From the NCBI GenBank assembly GCA_029582265.1, contig CM055816.1:32690545-32754544 (forward strand): a DNA stretch of 64,000 nucleotides, read 5' to 3'. The DNA comes from Zoroaster sp. YZ-2022 (lineage: Eukaryota; Echinodermata; Asteroidea; Forcipulatida; Zoroasteridae). How positions within the stretch are numbered: position 1 is the stretch's first letter; each line of letters begins with the position of its first letter. This document shows, piece by piece, positions 8,850 to 19,675 of this stretch. The notes under the pieces are model-generated. The model was given only the letters and a program-made list of their open reading frames with translations, had not been told where the DNA came from and did no database searches. A program made the position numbers and the translations under genes.

Positions 8850-9502
8850 ATGAGCGGCTCTACAGAATCAACAAACGTTTATCCATCACTAGCGGCTATG
8901 ACATCAAATACTTCTACTGATGTTCAAGAGTTAAACGTAAATGCATTTCGTTTACAAAAAATCGACGATATTCAAAAATAATTTTTAAAAGAAAGAAACG
9001 AGCGCGAGGCCGTATATAAAAAATATAAAAAATCATCAAAACTTGTTCCATCGTAGAAAGAATGGCAGAAATTGGATGTATGGGAGTAGGAACGATTGGA
9101 ATCGCCAGTATCGCTACCGTCATAACATCACCCGTCGGATACGTTTTAGAAGGACTAGCCTTAGGGCTAGGCACTATGTCGTTTGCGTTAAATAACGCGA
9201 AATCCAAACTCTATAAAAAAGCAAAAAAAACACAACGAGATTAGAGTTTTAGTCGAAAATAAACTCAACACCATCGACAATCACGTTTCGAAAGCGATCG
9301 AAGACGGTGTTATAAGTCAAGAAGAATTTCATTTAATCAACGAAGAGCGAAACAAATACTCGCGAATGAAAGAAAATATTCGAACTAAATTTACTCCTAA
9401 AATGTTGATTGTAAAACAAACGTCAAAGCCGCCATTGACAAAGAAACGAACATCGATAAAGAAAAAAAAGATCTCATAGAAAAACTTTTGAATTTAAAGT
9501 AA
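8850..9502 (+). pseudogene. Element protein with central hydrophobic region and C-terminal coiled coil, several breaks
   Basis: The ATG at 8850 starts MSGSTESTNVYPSLAAMTSN, followed by LNVNAFRLQKIDDIQK and an in-frame stop near 8980. A shifted frame holds the hydrophobic part (GTIGIASIATVITSPVGYVL and LEGLALGLGTMSFAL). After the A8 run near 9230 the frame shifts to VLVENKLNTIDNHVSKAIED and GVISQEEFHLINEERNKYSR. The last piece ends in EKLLNLK at TAA 9500-9502. The order of soluble N terminus, membrane-like middle and helical tail is common for one gene of invertebrate Polinton-like elements. Its role is unknown. Confidence 0.5.
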
Positions 9503-9549
9503 ACTTTTCTATAGAAAAATCTTACGATAAAAAACCCGCTTCGCAATCA

Positions 9550-9894
9550 TTAACGGCGGAGCGAGTTGTTACGCTCCCCCATATAATTCAATTTTTTTTT
9601 TTCAATCAACTCTTTCATTACGAGATTATAATTTCGTTTAGCTGTTCCTTCAACGCGCTTTAAAAAATACATTTTTAATCTATTACCGCATTTCGTACAT
9701 ATATTCGTCTTTGCTTTTGTACCATTTTTACATCTTCAACAAGGAACTGGTATACTTTGCTCATGTCGTATACGCCATAAATTCAGCGCGCAAAATACGT
9801 CGCCGCGCACGCTTAGTCTACAACACTTTTCTGTTTTGCCGACTAAAAGCCATTCGCATGGAATAATTCTTTCAGATAAATACTTCGTCGTCAT
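9550..9894 (-). pseudogene. Small zinc-ribbon protein of the Polinton-like element, one internal TGA
   Basis: The ATG at 9894-9892 starts MTTKYLSERIIPCEWLLVGK. Cysteines follow as C-EW, EKCCRLSVRGDVFC, PVPC-stop-RC and ICTKCGNRL, a pattern that fits one or two zinc ribbons. The single TGA near 9738 lies between PC and RC where an Arg or Lys codon is expected (CGA to TGA by one transition would do it). The frame runs through an A11 tract to TAA 9552-9550. Similar short Cys-rich proteins are found in invertebrate Polinton-like elements; DNA or RNA binding is inferred. Confidence 0.5.
9558..9577. terminator. Hairpin between convergent genes
   Basis: GGAGCG and CGCTCC flank an 8-base loop between the plus gene ending at 9502 and the minus zinc-ribbon gene ending near 9550. 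It lies where both transcripts must stop. A terminator role is a guess from position only. Confidence 0.25.
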
Positions 9895-9897
9895 CCT

Positions 9898-9993
9898 TTC
9901 TTTTAATATAAATCTACATAATATGAAATCGTTATTTAAATTTGTTATCGACTAAAACCAATATCTTTTTTATAAAAAAGAATCTACTAAAAA
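9898..9993 (-). repeat. Copy 1 of a ~95-bp duplicated gene-end plus promoter module
   Basis: This sequence upstream of the zinc-ribbon start matches 10407-10500 upstream of the 10402 start, including ATCTACATAAT, AAATCGTTATTT and CGACTAAAACCAATAT. On the minus strand both copies begin with codons for FLVD, so each holds a gene's 3' end followed by a promoter. Confidence 0.7.
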
Positions 9994-10402
9994 AGGATCG
10001 TCTATAAATGGATTCTCTACAAATTTAACAGTTATCGTTTCAATACGATCTACGACCCACCTAGAACCGTTTTGAGTCCACCATTTTATAGCCCAATTAA
10101 TTTCTATAAAAAGTTTAATTAATGCATATTTAATCTCTTTTGGATCGACTAAATCCATGCCGCGTTTATTATAAAACGATCGTACCATATAATCGATCGT
10201 ACCATCATCTTTTTCTTTACGCATTTTAATACGAAAATACATCTTAAACTTTATTTTAATAAATTTGTCCAAGTATAAAGTTAACTTTTCGATAATCTTT
10301 AGTATTACCGCCTCAATATTCTTTTTCTTTAGTATGATAGAGCGGAACGGTCATCCTTTGTACTTGTATGTCATACTTTCTCGTAAATTTCAACTCTTCC
10401 AT
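9970..10402 (-). pseudogene. Element protein of unknown function, frameshifted
   Basis: The ATG at 10402-10400 opens MEELKFTRKYDIQVQRMTVP and stops after about 29 codons. A second frame (10272-9970) has YFRIKMRKEKDDGTIDYMVR, SFYNKRGMDLVD and GSRWVVDRIETITVKFVENP, ending FIDDPFLVDSFL. The GSRW...ENPF pattern is found in a short protein, or N-terminal domain, of invertebrate Polinton-like elements, so it belongs here, but its task is unknown. It is the last recognisable gene before the element's right side. Confidence 0.4.
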
Positions 10403-10406
10403 CGCG

Positions 10407-10500
10407 TCTTTTACTATTAATCTACATAATTTTAAATCGTTATTTCAATTTTTTTTCGACTAAAACCAATATTTTTTTCTAAATAAATTATCTACTAAAA
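10407..10500 (-). repeat. Copy 2 of the ~95-bp duplicated module
   Basis: Partner of 9898-9993. On the minus strand it reads FLVDNLFRKKYWF and a stop, then the AT-rich spacer and the ATG at 10402. The gene whose end it preserves is no longer present to the right. Confidence 0.7.
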
Positions 10501-10750
10501 ATACATTCAAACCTACCCCAAAAAACCAAACATCTTATGACGTCATCGAACATATTAGATGACGTCATCAACATCCCACCCCGACCCACCTCAAACCTAC
10601 CAACAAACAACAACCAACCACATTTTTTTTGTATTAAAGCCAGAACCGCCATTTTTTATTTTAAAAAAATATCATTTTTTATATAAAAGCCAGGACCGCC
10701 ATTTTACACACTACTCAGGAAATACCCCAGGCCGCAAACCCCAAAAAACA
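10501..10750. promoter_or_regulatory. Junction region with two CRE-like palindromes and two YY1-like sites
   Basis: TGACGTCA occurs at 10538-10545 and 10560-10567. AAAGCCAGAACCGCCATTTT (10636-10655) and AAAGCCAGGACCGCCATTTT (10686-10705) are direct repeats containing the CCGCCATTTT core known for YY1. This lies between the last Polinton-like gene and the piggyBac remnant. It may be an old promoter or a mobile-element end; I see no coding sequence. Confidence 0.35.
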
Positions 10751-10754
10751 TAAA

Positions 10755-11365
10755 ATGAAGAAACGAGATGACCCATTTTTGGGGGTGAAAGGTGGGCAAT
10801 TGTGTATCATTTGGCAAGACAAACAATTTGTAACACTTTTAATTAATGTAGGCAACACTGATTTGTCCAAAAAGCAAATTCGGTGTAATAAGAACACAAG
10901 TGGATTTCGTGATGTTATGAAGCCCAATTGTATTGAAGATTACAACACAAACATGGGTGGAACTGATCTTGCCGACCAATGTTTTCAGTACTACAATCAT
11001 ACACACAGAAGCTTGAAATGGTGGAAAAGAGTTTTTTCCATATGCTGAATATCTGTATTGGCAATAGCAGAGTAATATTCACCAGCATAGCAGGGAACAA
11101 AAATGTCAGTAACCTTAATTTTCGTATATGGATTGTACAGGGCTTGCTGTTGGGTTGGGAACGTAACGCAACAAGTGAGTTGAGATACCGAGTTAACAGG
11201 GCAACAGCACTATCCTGGCAAAAACCCCAATGGAAACAAACGCGACTGCATTGTTTGCAGTAACCGCAAATTAGGCAGGCGAAAACAAACAAAGATGATC
11301 TGTAAACAATGTACACAACCTATGTGCATAGTTCCTTGCTTTGAGAAATACCACTTAATTGTAAA
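10755..11365 (+). pseudogene. piggyBac-type transposase, C-terminal half
   Basis: The first frame has WQDKQFVTLLINVGNTD and then IEDYNTNMGGTDLADQCFQY and HRSLKWWKRVF, the hallmark NxxMGGxDxxDQ...KWWxxxF block of DDE_Tnp_1_7. A shift near 11035 leads to HMLNICIGNSRVIF. The end carries the Cys-rich tail (RDCIVCSNRKLGRRK, ICKQCTQPMC, CFEKYH) that binds the transposon ends in active members. The N-terminal half and the first two catalytic acids are absent. Stops and shifts show it is dead. Confidence 0.85.
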
Positions 11366-11388
11366 TCTGTACTATTTGCCTCCAACCC

Positions 11389-11481
11389 CCCCCCCCCCGC
11401 CCCCCACCCCAATTCAATGTTGGGAAAGGTCGGACGAACCGCAGAGTACAGTCCGAACCAACATTGAATGGGGGGGGGGGT
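11389..11481. repeat. Small inverted repeat with C/G-run ends
   Basis: CACCCCAATTCAATGTTGG (from 11406) is mirrored by CCAACATTGAATGGGGGG (to about 11478), with GTCGGACGA and GTCCGA further inside and pure C or G runs outside. It could be a short MITE of under 100 bp or a foldback. It lies just after the piggyBac reading frame. Confidence 0.6.
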
Positions 11482-11974
11482 GTTAGCATGGATTGTGATG
11501 TATGTACACTGAATACAAGTAAATGGTTAATTTCCAAGTAGAAAAAAAAATCCCCCCAAAAATCTCATCCAAGTTATTGTTTTTCACATGGAAAAGAAAT
11601 CTTATAGGCCTACATGTACGTATTTGCATGTATTTATTACAAATTCTCTGAAATATCACCCATTTGTATTACTTTTCTTCAGTGTAAATACTGATCTAAT
11701 TATTTCATTGTTTTGCTTTTACACTTAAAAAATATGCACAATATTTTCCTCCCTTTTGTATACTCATTTTTACCATCAGTTTAACATACAAATATATCTG
11801 AGCCATTTGGTATGTAAAGTACACATGAAAAAAAAAGTGTCTATTACTGCAGAGTGAGGGCGCACTTCAATGAAATTGTGAAAACCCACTGGTGCTGAAG
11901 TGACATTGGGCTCCTAATTACTGTGGTAAAGAAGGGTACTCTCTTACATAACTGGCTGGTAATGAAAGGGTTAA
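11482..11974 (+). mobile_element. piggyBac 3' flank and right terminus
   Basis: Non-coding AT-rich sequence follows the transposase. GGTAATGAAAGGG followed by TTAA (11971-11974) fits a piggyBac end, since these elements end in CCC(T)TT-type inverted repeats beside a TTAA target. The left terminus is not found, so the copy is 5'-truncated or rearranged against the Polinton-like element. Confidence 0.55.
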
Positions 11975-11984
11975 GACTGGTCTG

Positions 11985-13600
11985 ACATACCCATTTCAAA
12001 CAATTCTTCACTCCTTACAACTAATTCCAAACCGTTTAATTGTACGCAACATAAAAAGTTAAATGTTAGCTTTTTTATCATATTGTTAATCCGTGTGTCC
12101 CAACTGAGATTGTTTTGAATTCAAAGACCCAGGTCTTTGGCCTCTTGAACAAAAGAAATAGGTTGGCCACTAATTATTAAATTACAGAGTTGATGATGAA
12201 ATTTATTAAAACACACTTGGAGGGCCAGGCACTTGGAGGGATTTAACTGCAAATGATTATCATTAGACCACACCTTTAAATTATCTAGATCGTCCCACAT
12301 GTGGCTACGACTGTTAATCTTGCACTTCTCTGCAAACGTTAGGTCATCAACATATTTCTAGTGTTTCGATTGCGAATCTTGAGCTGCATCATTAATAAGT
12401 ATTTGAAAACCTATTGGAGCAAACTTAGTACCAGAACATTATTATAACGAATACATTAATGTTTAAGCCTATAGAGGAAGTCACGAATTCAGGGAACAAT
12501 TGACCCACGGACCCTAGAGGAGATGATCTTATTAAATCAAAAGCTTATGGTTAACTAGATGAAAAACCTTTCAAAAGTCCACCGTTTCCATATTCCTGAA
12601 AAAAAAAAAATAATAAATTTGAATAACCATGCATGTAATTGTTGGTAGAGACCAAACTGCTGCAGGTCAATCTTGTTATGATATCATCAACAATCCAATC
12701 TCTTACAAACCCTTCTACAATCAAGATGTAAGTGACACAGGTTTAAGTTGTTCAAAGCTAGGGGAAAATTGTTTGGGAATGGGAATCACAATAGCATTCT
12801 TCCATGTACAGGAACGACACCCTCATTGTAAGAACTATTTAAAATATCGTTAAGAGGTACACTGAGTTCATATGCAAATTCTCTGGCCAGTTTTGGTGGA
12901 AATCTGTCTGCGTCAGACGAGCTTGACATAAACCACCCAAGGATATAGACAGAGAGTTTGACCTTCCGCAGGCAGGAACGCAGGCAATTTGGAATTATCG
13001 AAGGATTAAAGACCTGCGGACACATCGCATTGACTTTGCCCTCATAATCATTGTCATCTACCAGTCCAGATGTATTTGTATTTGGGATATTTTGACCTGC
13101 TGGTGCCATTTAAGAGTATCAGTATACTGTACATGTACGTTCCTACTGCGGTTGGCATAATAGGAAATGTTAGCCAACTCATTTTCTGCCTTAACCAAGT
13201 TTCTGAATTTGCGCCACTGAACTCGATTATTAGAATTACAACTAATTTGATGATCACAGATTAAGTTCTTAATTTTAAGAGTGAGCCAAGGCTTGTCATT
13301 AAGTTCTGTATCTTTTTAAAGGAAAAAATCTGAATCCAGCAAGTTGTAAAAAGCTATATACATGTATATCAGCAACATTTAAAATGTCATTCCATACCAA
13401 AAGCACCAGTGTTATACAGCTGACGAACATTTCTGACTTTAAAAGAATTATATTTTATAGCTCCATATAAAAACACAAACATGATCACTACTACCAATAG
13501 GTGATAAAGGAACTCGTCTGTCATAATATTTTTAATTTGTTGTTTGTAGGAATACAATCCAGAGTAGCATCGGCCCTAGTGTGAAAATTGGTTTTCAAGC
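11985..13600 (-). mobile_element. LINE (CR1/Jockey-like) remnant: endonuclease end, linker and RT pieces
   Basis: Read leftward, SPIGSSDHVCVFIWS (about 13500) is the SDH motif at the end of an APE endonuclease. NDKPWLTLKIKNLI and VQWRKFRNLVKAENELANI (13310-13170) form the linker. DADRFPPKLAREFAYELSVP (about 12920) starts the reverse transcriptase. YVDDLTFAEKCKINSRSHMW (about 12350) carries the catalytic YxDD, followed by LQLNPSKCLALQ. The copy is riddled with stops and lacks the RT centre. LINEs of this type copy themselves by target-primed reverse transcription. Confidence 0.75.
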
Positions 13601-13689
13601 GACTGTTGATACGGAGAGTCTGCAGTTATGTAAACTGCACAAATTCCGATTGCCGAAATTCCTAGGAGGGCGGAGTTTCACCTAAATAC

Positions 13690-14196
13690 ACTCTTTCAAG
13701 GCCTACATTGACGCTCCTAAAGTAACATCTCATAATAGACCGATTTTGAAAACAATTGTATCATCCTTTCCCTACGTGAGATGATCAAGGACACGGATCT
13801 TTAAAAACAATTGAAAACAGCTGACAAAAGGTCTGCTGTTGTGGTCATGAACAGAGATGACTACACAGCCGAGGCCCTTAGACAACTAAGTAACACAGAT
13901 CACAATATCGAATGTAATACTGATCCTACCCACTCCTTCACAAAGAAAATTTCTGACATCCTCCTTAGAATTCATAACTCTAACGGGATTAACAAGGATA
14001 ATCTTAAATATCTCCTCCCACAGGATACTCGTACGGCCCGTTTCTATCTGCTACCCAAAATACATAAGGCAGGTAATCTGGGTCGCCCCATTGTGTCGGG
14101 TAATGATAGCCCAACAGAACGTATCTCTGAGTTCTTCGACAGCTACCTTAACTCTCTGGTACCGATCATATCCCTTCATTCATCCCTTCATCCCTA
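13690..14196 (+). mobile_element. Penelope-like element reverse transcriptase fragment
   Basis: The frame from 13811 reads KTADKRSAVVVMNRDDYTAE and continues with RTARFYLLPKIHKAGN and GRPIVSGNDSPTERISEFFD, the N-terminal RT motifs (LPKIHK, RPIVS) of Penelope-like elements. A stop at 13803 and abrupt switching to a LINE sequence at about 14197 show it is a 5' fragment only. The fingers are present and the catalytic YADD is not. Confidence 0.8.
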
Positions 14197-15110
14197 GAAG
14201 GCATTAAACATTTAAGTTATAAATTTAACAAAGAAAAATGCAACATAAAAGGTACTTGGAAACTTATTAACTCATTTCTAAATAAATCTCAACCTAAACA
14301 TAACCCATCTTGTTTTGTTAATAATAATGAAGTTCGTGGTGATAGGAATATTGCTGATACATTTAATGATTATTTTGTAAACATTAGTAACAACATTGCT
14401 AGTCAGCTTCCTATCCCTGACATGTCATTTGAGTCCTTTTTGAATGATAGATGTCAGAATTCTTTTTTATCACCCCTATTATACAAGAAGAAATAGTAGA
14501 AATTATTAACAAAATCCCATGTGGCAAGGCCCGAGGATGGGACGGTATTAGTTCTATTGTACTAAAAAGCTAAACATTCTTTTGCCAAGCCACTTGCTCT
14601 CATTTTTAACAAATCTGTTACCGCGGGAATATTCCCTGATGGATTAAAAGTAGGCAAGGTCGTTCCTATCCACAAAAAAGGAGGTAAGAATGAGATTGGA
14701 AATTCCAGACATATTACGGTCTTGTCGGTATTCAGTAAAGTGTTTGAGAAGTTGGTTTTTAGGCTAATTGTTTGATTTAATTTATAGATAATAATGGTAT
14801 ATTGTCCGATTCGCAATTTGGTTTTAGAAAAAACAGGTCCACTGAGATAGCCATAGTACATGTTGTTACTTGGTGCAATAGAGAATAAGAAATTATCCAC
14901 TGTAATTTTCTTGGACTTATCAAAAGCCTTTGACACGGTTAACCATGACATCCTCATTTGGAAACTAGACGAGTATGGCATACGTGGAATAGCTTTGGAT
15001 TGGTTTAAAAATTTTCTTTGTAATAGAAAGCAATTTGTCTATTATAATTCTGCCATATCACTACAGTGTGCTATGGGGCTGAATTGTTCAGTATGTTTGT
15101 AAACAATTTT
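14197..15110 (+). mobile_element. LINE (CR1/Jockey-like) reverse transcriptase fragment
   Basis: Pieces in order are TWKLINSFLNKS, VRGDRNIADTFNDYFVNISN, IPCGKARGWDGIS, SVTAGIFPDGLKVGKVVPIH, SQFGFRKNRSTE, and VIFLDLSKAFDTVNHDILIW with KLDEYGIRGIALDWF. These are RT motifs 1 to 4, including the FxDxxKAFDxV block. Several frameshifts and stops are present, and the fragment ends before the YxDD motif. It is in direct contact with the Penelope fragment, so one probably inserted into the other or both were joined by deletion. Confidence 0.8.
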
Positions 15111-15114
15111 TAAT

Positions 15115-15555
15115 TACTCTGCCATTTATTTCCAAAAATTATCAATTTCCACAAGTTCCCTATTGACATAACCAAACAGCGTGGTGAGTGCCCCGTTAGC
15201 TTATTTTGAACCATTGACCCAGAAATCAACCCCCAAACACCAGAGCATGTACAATTCCCATAGGACCATGTACAATTCCCATAGCATATAGGCCTATAGC
15301 CCATCTGTCAACACAAGATCATTAGCCGCTCTTATCACAAGGCAATCTATTACCAAATTAGTATGAACTGTAGGGGCAGGGGAAGAAACCTTATAAACCC
15401 AAAATAGAGATCAAAACGGAATATATAAAATATTTTTTGGCTTCAAATTGTTTTCATGGGTCTAGAGGGCCTCTATCCGTCTGTTTAGACCATTTGAGAA
15501 GGGGTTGTGTTCAACAAAACAAAAGTATTGCACGCTATTCACACCTACTTATCTC
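15115..15555. repeat. Dispersed repeat family X, copy 1
   Basis: This stretch resembles 47450-48020: shared landmarks are CCCATAGGACC and GTGTACAA/ATGTACAA doublets, CCCATCTGTCAACAC, TTCAAATTGTT, GGGTCTAGAGG, and a closing TTCACACCTACT. No coding frame is seen. It is an unclassified interspersed repeat. Confidence 0.6.
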
Positions 15556-15563
15556 CATGTGTT

Positions 15564-16488
15564 GAGCGCATCTACACGGTGTAGTATGTTCAACGAACTT
15601 TCTGTAATACTCCTTCATTAAAGGATCAAAAACAAATTATTGGCAAGTTCCTAGTAGATACTATTGCAAATAATGTGTTAGCGGCTTAAAGTCCTGGGCA
15701 AGTTCGTTCACCCCTTTAAGCCAGCCACAAGTGCCATGCCTGAGGGGCCCCTATGGGATTTGTGTACACACTGGCTTAGCGTTGGGGTTCACAAGGTCAT
15801 AAACACAGGATGGTTACCAAAGGCTCCTGTGATGGCTTCTTGACAGCCCAGACCTACACAGCCCAATAATAAACGTCTATGTTGGGGGGGGGGTGATATT
15901 GGGAAATGGCTGTTGGCGGGGGGGGGGGGGTCGGATGATGGCCGTATCTGGGTTATTTATGTGGTTATTCGATGCCAGGTGGCTTTTATGAATGGGATAC
16001 GAGTTTGTATGGGTGCGTAAACATGGCAGGATGTTGTATTTATAGACTGGGCTACTATTGAGTGAAAAACGTACAGATTTTGGGTTTAAAAATGCAGGTT
16101 AAAAATGAGGTTTTTTAACGTTTAATTACGTTAATTAATTTTCATAGAAAAACAACATTTTACAAACAAAAATATTTGATAGAAAACATCTCTAGACCCT
16201 CTGAAACAAGTTAACATTGTTAACATTGGGAAAATCAGTTCATTTACCCATGTAATTAACGATTTTACAACCTACTACACGCCGCGTATAAATGAATCAC
16301 GGCCGAGCCGCTGAGTTAAAACTCTCCGTGTGGTGAGCGCATCTACACGGTGTAGTAGGTTCAACGAACTTTCTGTACTATTCCTTCATTAAAGGATCAA
16401 AAAAAAAATTCTTGGTAAGTTCCTACTAGATACTATTGCAAATAATGTGTTAGCGTCTTAAATTGCTGGGGAAGTTCGTTCACCCCTT
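15564..16488. repeat. Tandem unit R-body-R (first copy and start of second)
   Basis: GAGCGCATCTACACGGTGTA begins R1 (15564-15720) and R2 (16334-16488), which are about 155 bp and nearly identical. Between them lies the body (15716-16333) with G-runs and ATTCGATGCCAGGTGGCTTT. The body recurs at 25586-26205 after 9.1 kb of other elements. Ends carry the near-palindrome CTACACGGTGTAG, so the unit may itself be a TIR element. Confidence 0.75.
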
Positions 16489-16639
16489 TAAAGGTACACA
16501 CCGCCCTAAAAGTGCAAAAAATGGGATTGATAGAATGATAGATAATCCTTTTTGGAAGGTTTTCTTCAAAAAACTAAATTTGGGTATCGTGTAATTACTG
16601 AGAAATGTCCAAAAAACAACAATAAGGTCAAATGTCACG

Positions 16640-16867
16640 TATACGGATTTCCAGTAGTCTACACGACCGTGAAACCTGTACGGCAATTGCAGATTGTATT
16701 TAGACTGGTACCTCTGCATTGCACACCGTTGTGATTGTAACAAGAGGAACAAGGTTCCAGTCTGTTACTGTACATTTTGTATCCGTTGTAACACGAACGA
16801 TCACAGAATTCCTGGATTCTATTGCAACCAGATGCACGTCGACGTCCAAGATCATCCAAAAAAGTGA
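16640..16867 (+). other. Cysteine-rich reading frame inside the TIR element
   Basis: The plus frame from about 16640 to TGA 16867 contains WYLCIAHRCDCNKRNKVPVC, YCTFCIRCNTNDHR and GFYCNQMHVDVQDHPKK. About ten cysteines and several histidines over 60 residues look like a metal-binding tail, as at the end of some transposases. There is no start codon and no matching upstream exon. It could be the last exon of a lost transposase gene, or chance. Confidence 0.25.
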
Positions 16868-19442
16868 GGAGAATGCTTATATTAGGCTTGATAGACCTTG
16901 GATCAACCATGGAGAAAGGCATAGACTGAACAAACCGGTGCTTAGCAGCATCTATCTGGACATGCTGGATTCTGGGTGAGCATCTCAATCATGATCAATT
17001 AGTTTGCATTGCCATCGGTAGACAGAACATGGACATGTGTAACATGATGAACACAATCATGACAATGTCCCCTGGCAATTATGTGAAATTGCCCTAACCC
17101 CTGATTACATACTCTACATATTTGAAAACATTGTGAAAGGGAAGCTTCAATTTTGGTTTAGATTCTCATATTCTCAAAATATTATTATCAAACATTTTTA
17201 TTTGGTTGGGACACATAGGCCTAATGACCAAATCATAGGGGGAGCACCTATTTTAATAAATTTTCACAGGTTAGTTTTTACGCTATTTTTCATGAGATCT
17301 AATGTTAACGTGTTACAGGGTTGAAGTTAATGTTCATTATCAAATACCAACGATGAACATTTTATTTAGTTTTAATGGTTGTTTATTACAAAAAAATTAA
17401 GGTTCAGTATATATATATATTTTTTTTGCTATAGCAGTACTGGCATTTCAGTCCAAGAGAAGGGGTCTATCTGATAACCACCTTTCCAATCCATATCAGT
17501 TAAACAAGGTTTTAATTTATTTCACAGTGATTGTTGATAATGTTGAATTTATTTAAATCTAAGCCCTTACTCCTCTTCACTCTTAAATCTTTTTCAGAAA
17601 GAGGACAGAAACATCTTGGTACTTCAGCTATGCAGAATTGATGCTGGGTGTGATTCTCGACATAATGAAGCACCAGTCTTTAGTCAATGGAATTGGTAAT
17701 TTGGAATCAAACATAATGTCTGGGCCCCTTACATTTATTGCTTGTTTGCCCCTCCCCTCCCCAGTTCTTGGATTCTATAGTGCTGCAATGATAGTCCAAA
17801 GAATTTTAGAAAACAAATGTGTTGGTTTATCACCAGTGGCAGTAAATGCCATCACCAAGAAATTGGGGGGGGCAGGCATTTTATTCCAAAATTACCGATT
17901 CCAATGACAGCCCCAAAATGTCATCCATTCTGAACTGTCACTAAATCGCACATTTATTATGCAGATTGATTCTGTTTTCTTGTCAACAAATGATCATTGT
18001 TGGGTTCATTTACACTGAAGTCATTTCACTTGTTACATGTGTAAGACCATGTACACTCATTGTTAGATTGTTTACAATAGGTTAAACAGGTCGGCAAAGT
18101 GGTTACAATTGATTGTGGGTGGGGGGGAGGAGTAGAACCACAAAAGTCAAGTCATAAAACCAAATGGACAGTTAAAATAAATATGTATTTCATTATTTTA
18201 TTGGCAATTTACAAGCACCCATACAACTCTTGATTATTTCAATGTCTAAAAATTTATGTACAAAATGGCATCTGATCTTTAGGTTGTAATTCTGTAGTAT
18301 GGATGCAGCTACAGACATTTTGCCAAATATGTGTACAACCTTGAACATGTAAAAAGCAATGTAGAATTTGTTTCAAATTTTATAAATGATTTTTAATTAT
18401 TTGCAGTATAGTTGAAAACAGAAAATTTATAAGCAGATGCTTGATTACAGTGTCACTATCATTTTCAATTTATTATTATATTTTGTTCATTATAAACTTG
18501 AGTTAAAAGTGAAGTATATTATAAATAAAGATCACTCTCGGTATATAAACATGCAGTCCATCCATTCAATTTATTTTTGTACAAGACTTAATACCAAGAC
18601 ATAAAATACCAATGTTAGCTTCATCTAAATCTAGAATTTAAAGGTTTTCATAAACAAAATGAAAAGGGCAAGCAATTATCAGATTTGATCAAGTGGATGT
18701 AATTACATTTAATTTTGTTTAAATTGTCAATTGTCAATTAGAACTTGTGGCCTTACTTTTGGGAATTATTTACCTTTTGACAACTCTTCTGCTGAGGGCA
18801 GGGGAAAGAAGGAAAAACTTTATCATGTAGTAGTTATAAGCTTGTTTTCTAATGAAAGGCTAATTAGCTGACATCCATACAAGCTTTGAAGACTGCAGAC
18901 ATTAGCTATTTGACATAAGCTGCATTGTTTCTTCTCCACCCAATTACTATACGGCTGTGCTTTGAGTAGATTATGTGGTACCTGATACATGAACATTAGC
19001 CAACTTTCTATTATGTTCCATGCAACTGACTTTGATGTTGATGATTGATGGAGCTCATGTATACCTGGGAGTTGACCAAGAGATGCTAGGGCACTGTAGG
19101 AATGAAAAAAACACATGTTCACATGAATGTTTGGATATGATGTTAAAGGGAAGGTACATCACTGGTTATTACTTGATTGCACAATTACTGAATTATTTAT
19201 TACCTACAACTAACTGGATGTGACGCAGTTAAACAATTATTCTGCTTATTGTGTTCTTATTTTAAAGAAAACTGAAAAAGAAATATATACACATTTACTA
19301 ATATTTTCCTAAAGAATTATGAAAGGTTTTCACACTTTTCTCGTGACTTAGACTACCCATTGAGCTCAAACTTTAACATATTCATTATTAAACGATCTTC
19401 ATTTAAAGTAAGTAAATATTACCGATAACAGCTGTTTATGCT

Positions 19443-19675
19443 GTTGTACTTTCCATTTAAGAGGACAACGGTCACGATCAACAGGACATGGAATCGGAGT
19501 GCTAGATTTAGATTACCTCGGTGACTGAAAATAACACCCCACATGATAAGGTCATAATGCTGCTGAATAAATGATCCAGTAAGTTTCAGTTACTGTGTTC
19601 ATCTTAAAAAAGGACACCGATTCGATGCCCTGTTGAAAGTCTGCTCTGATCGTGATGTTGTCCCTTTAATATGGA
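19443..19675. mobile_element. MITE family P copy 1
   Basis: Inverted halves share GTCACGATCA, GACATGGAATCGGAGTG and CTCGGTGACTGAAAATAA, mirrored by GTTACTGTGTTCATC, GGACACCGATTCGATGCCC and GATCGTGATGTTGTCCC. The same foldback occurs at 29161-29514 and 48106-48325. No coding sequence. Confidence 0.7.

Noticed and set aside
18823..19122. 99-codon minus-strand frame with an acceptor-like TTCCTACAG
   Set aside because: No recognisable domain, and no partner exon in phase could be found inside the TIR element.
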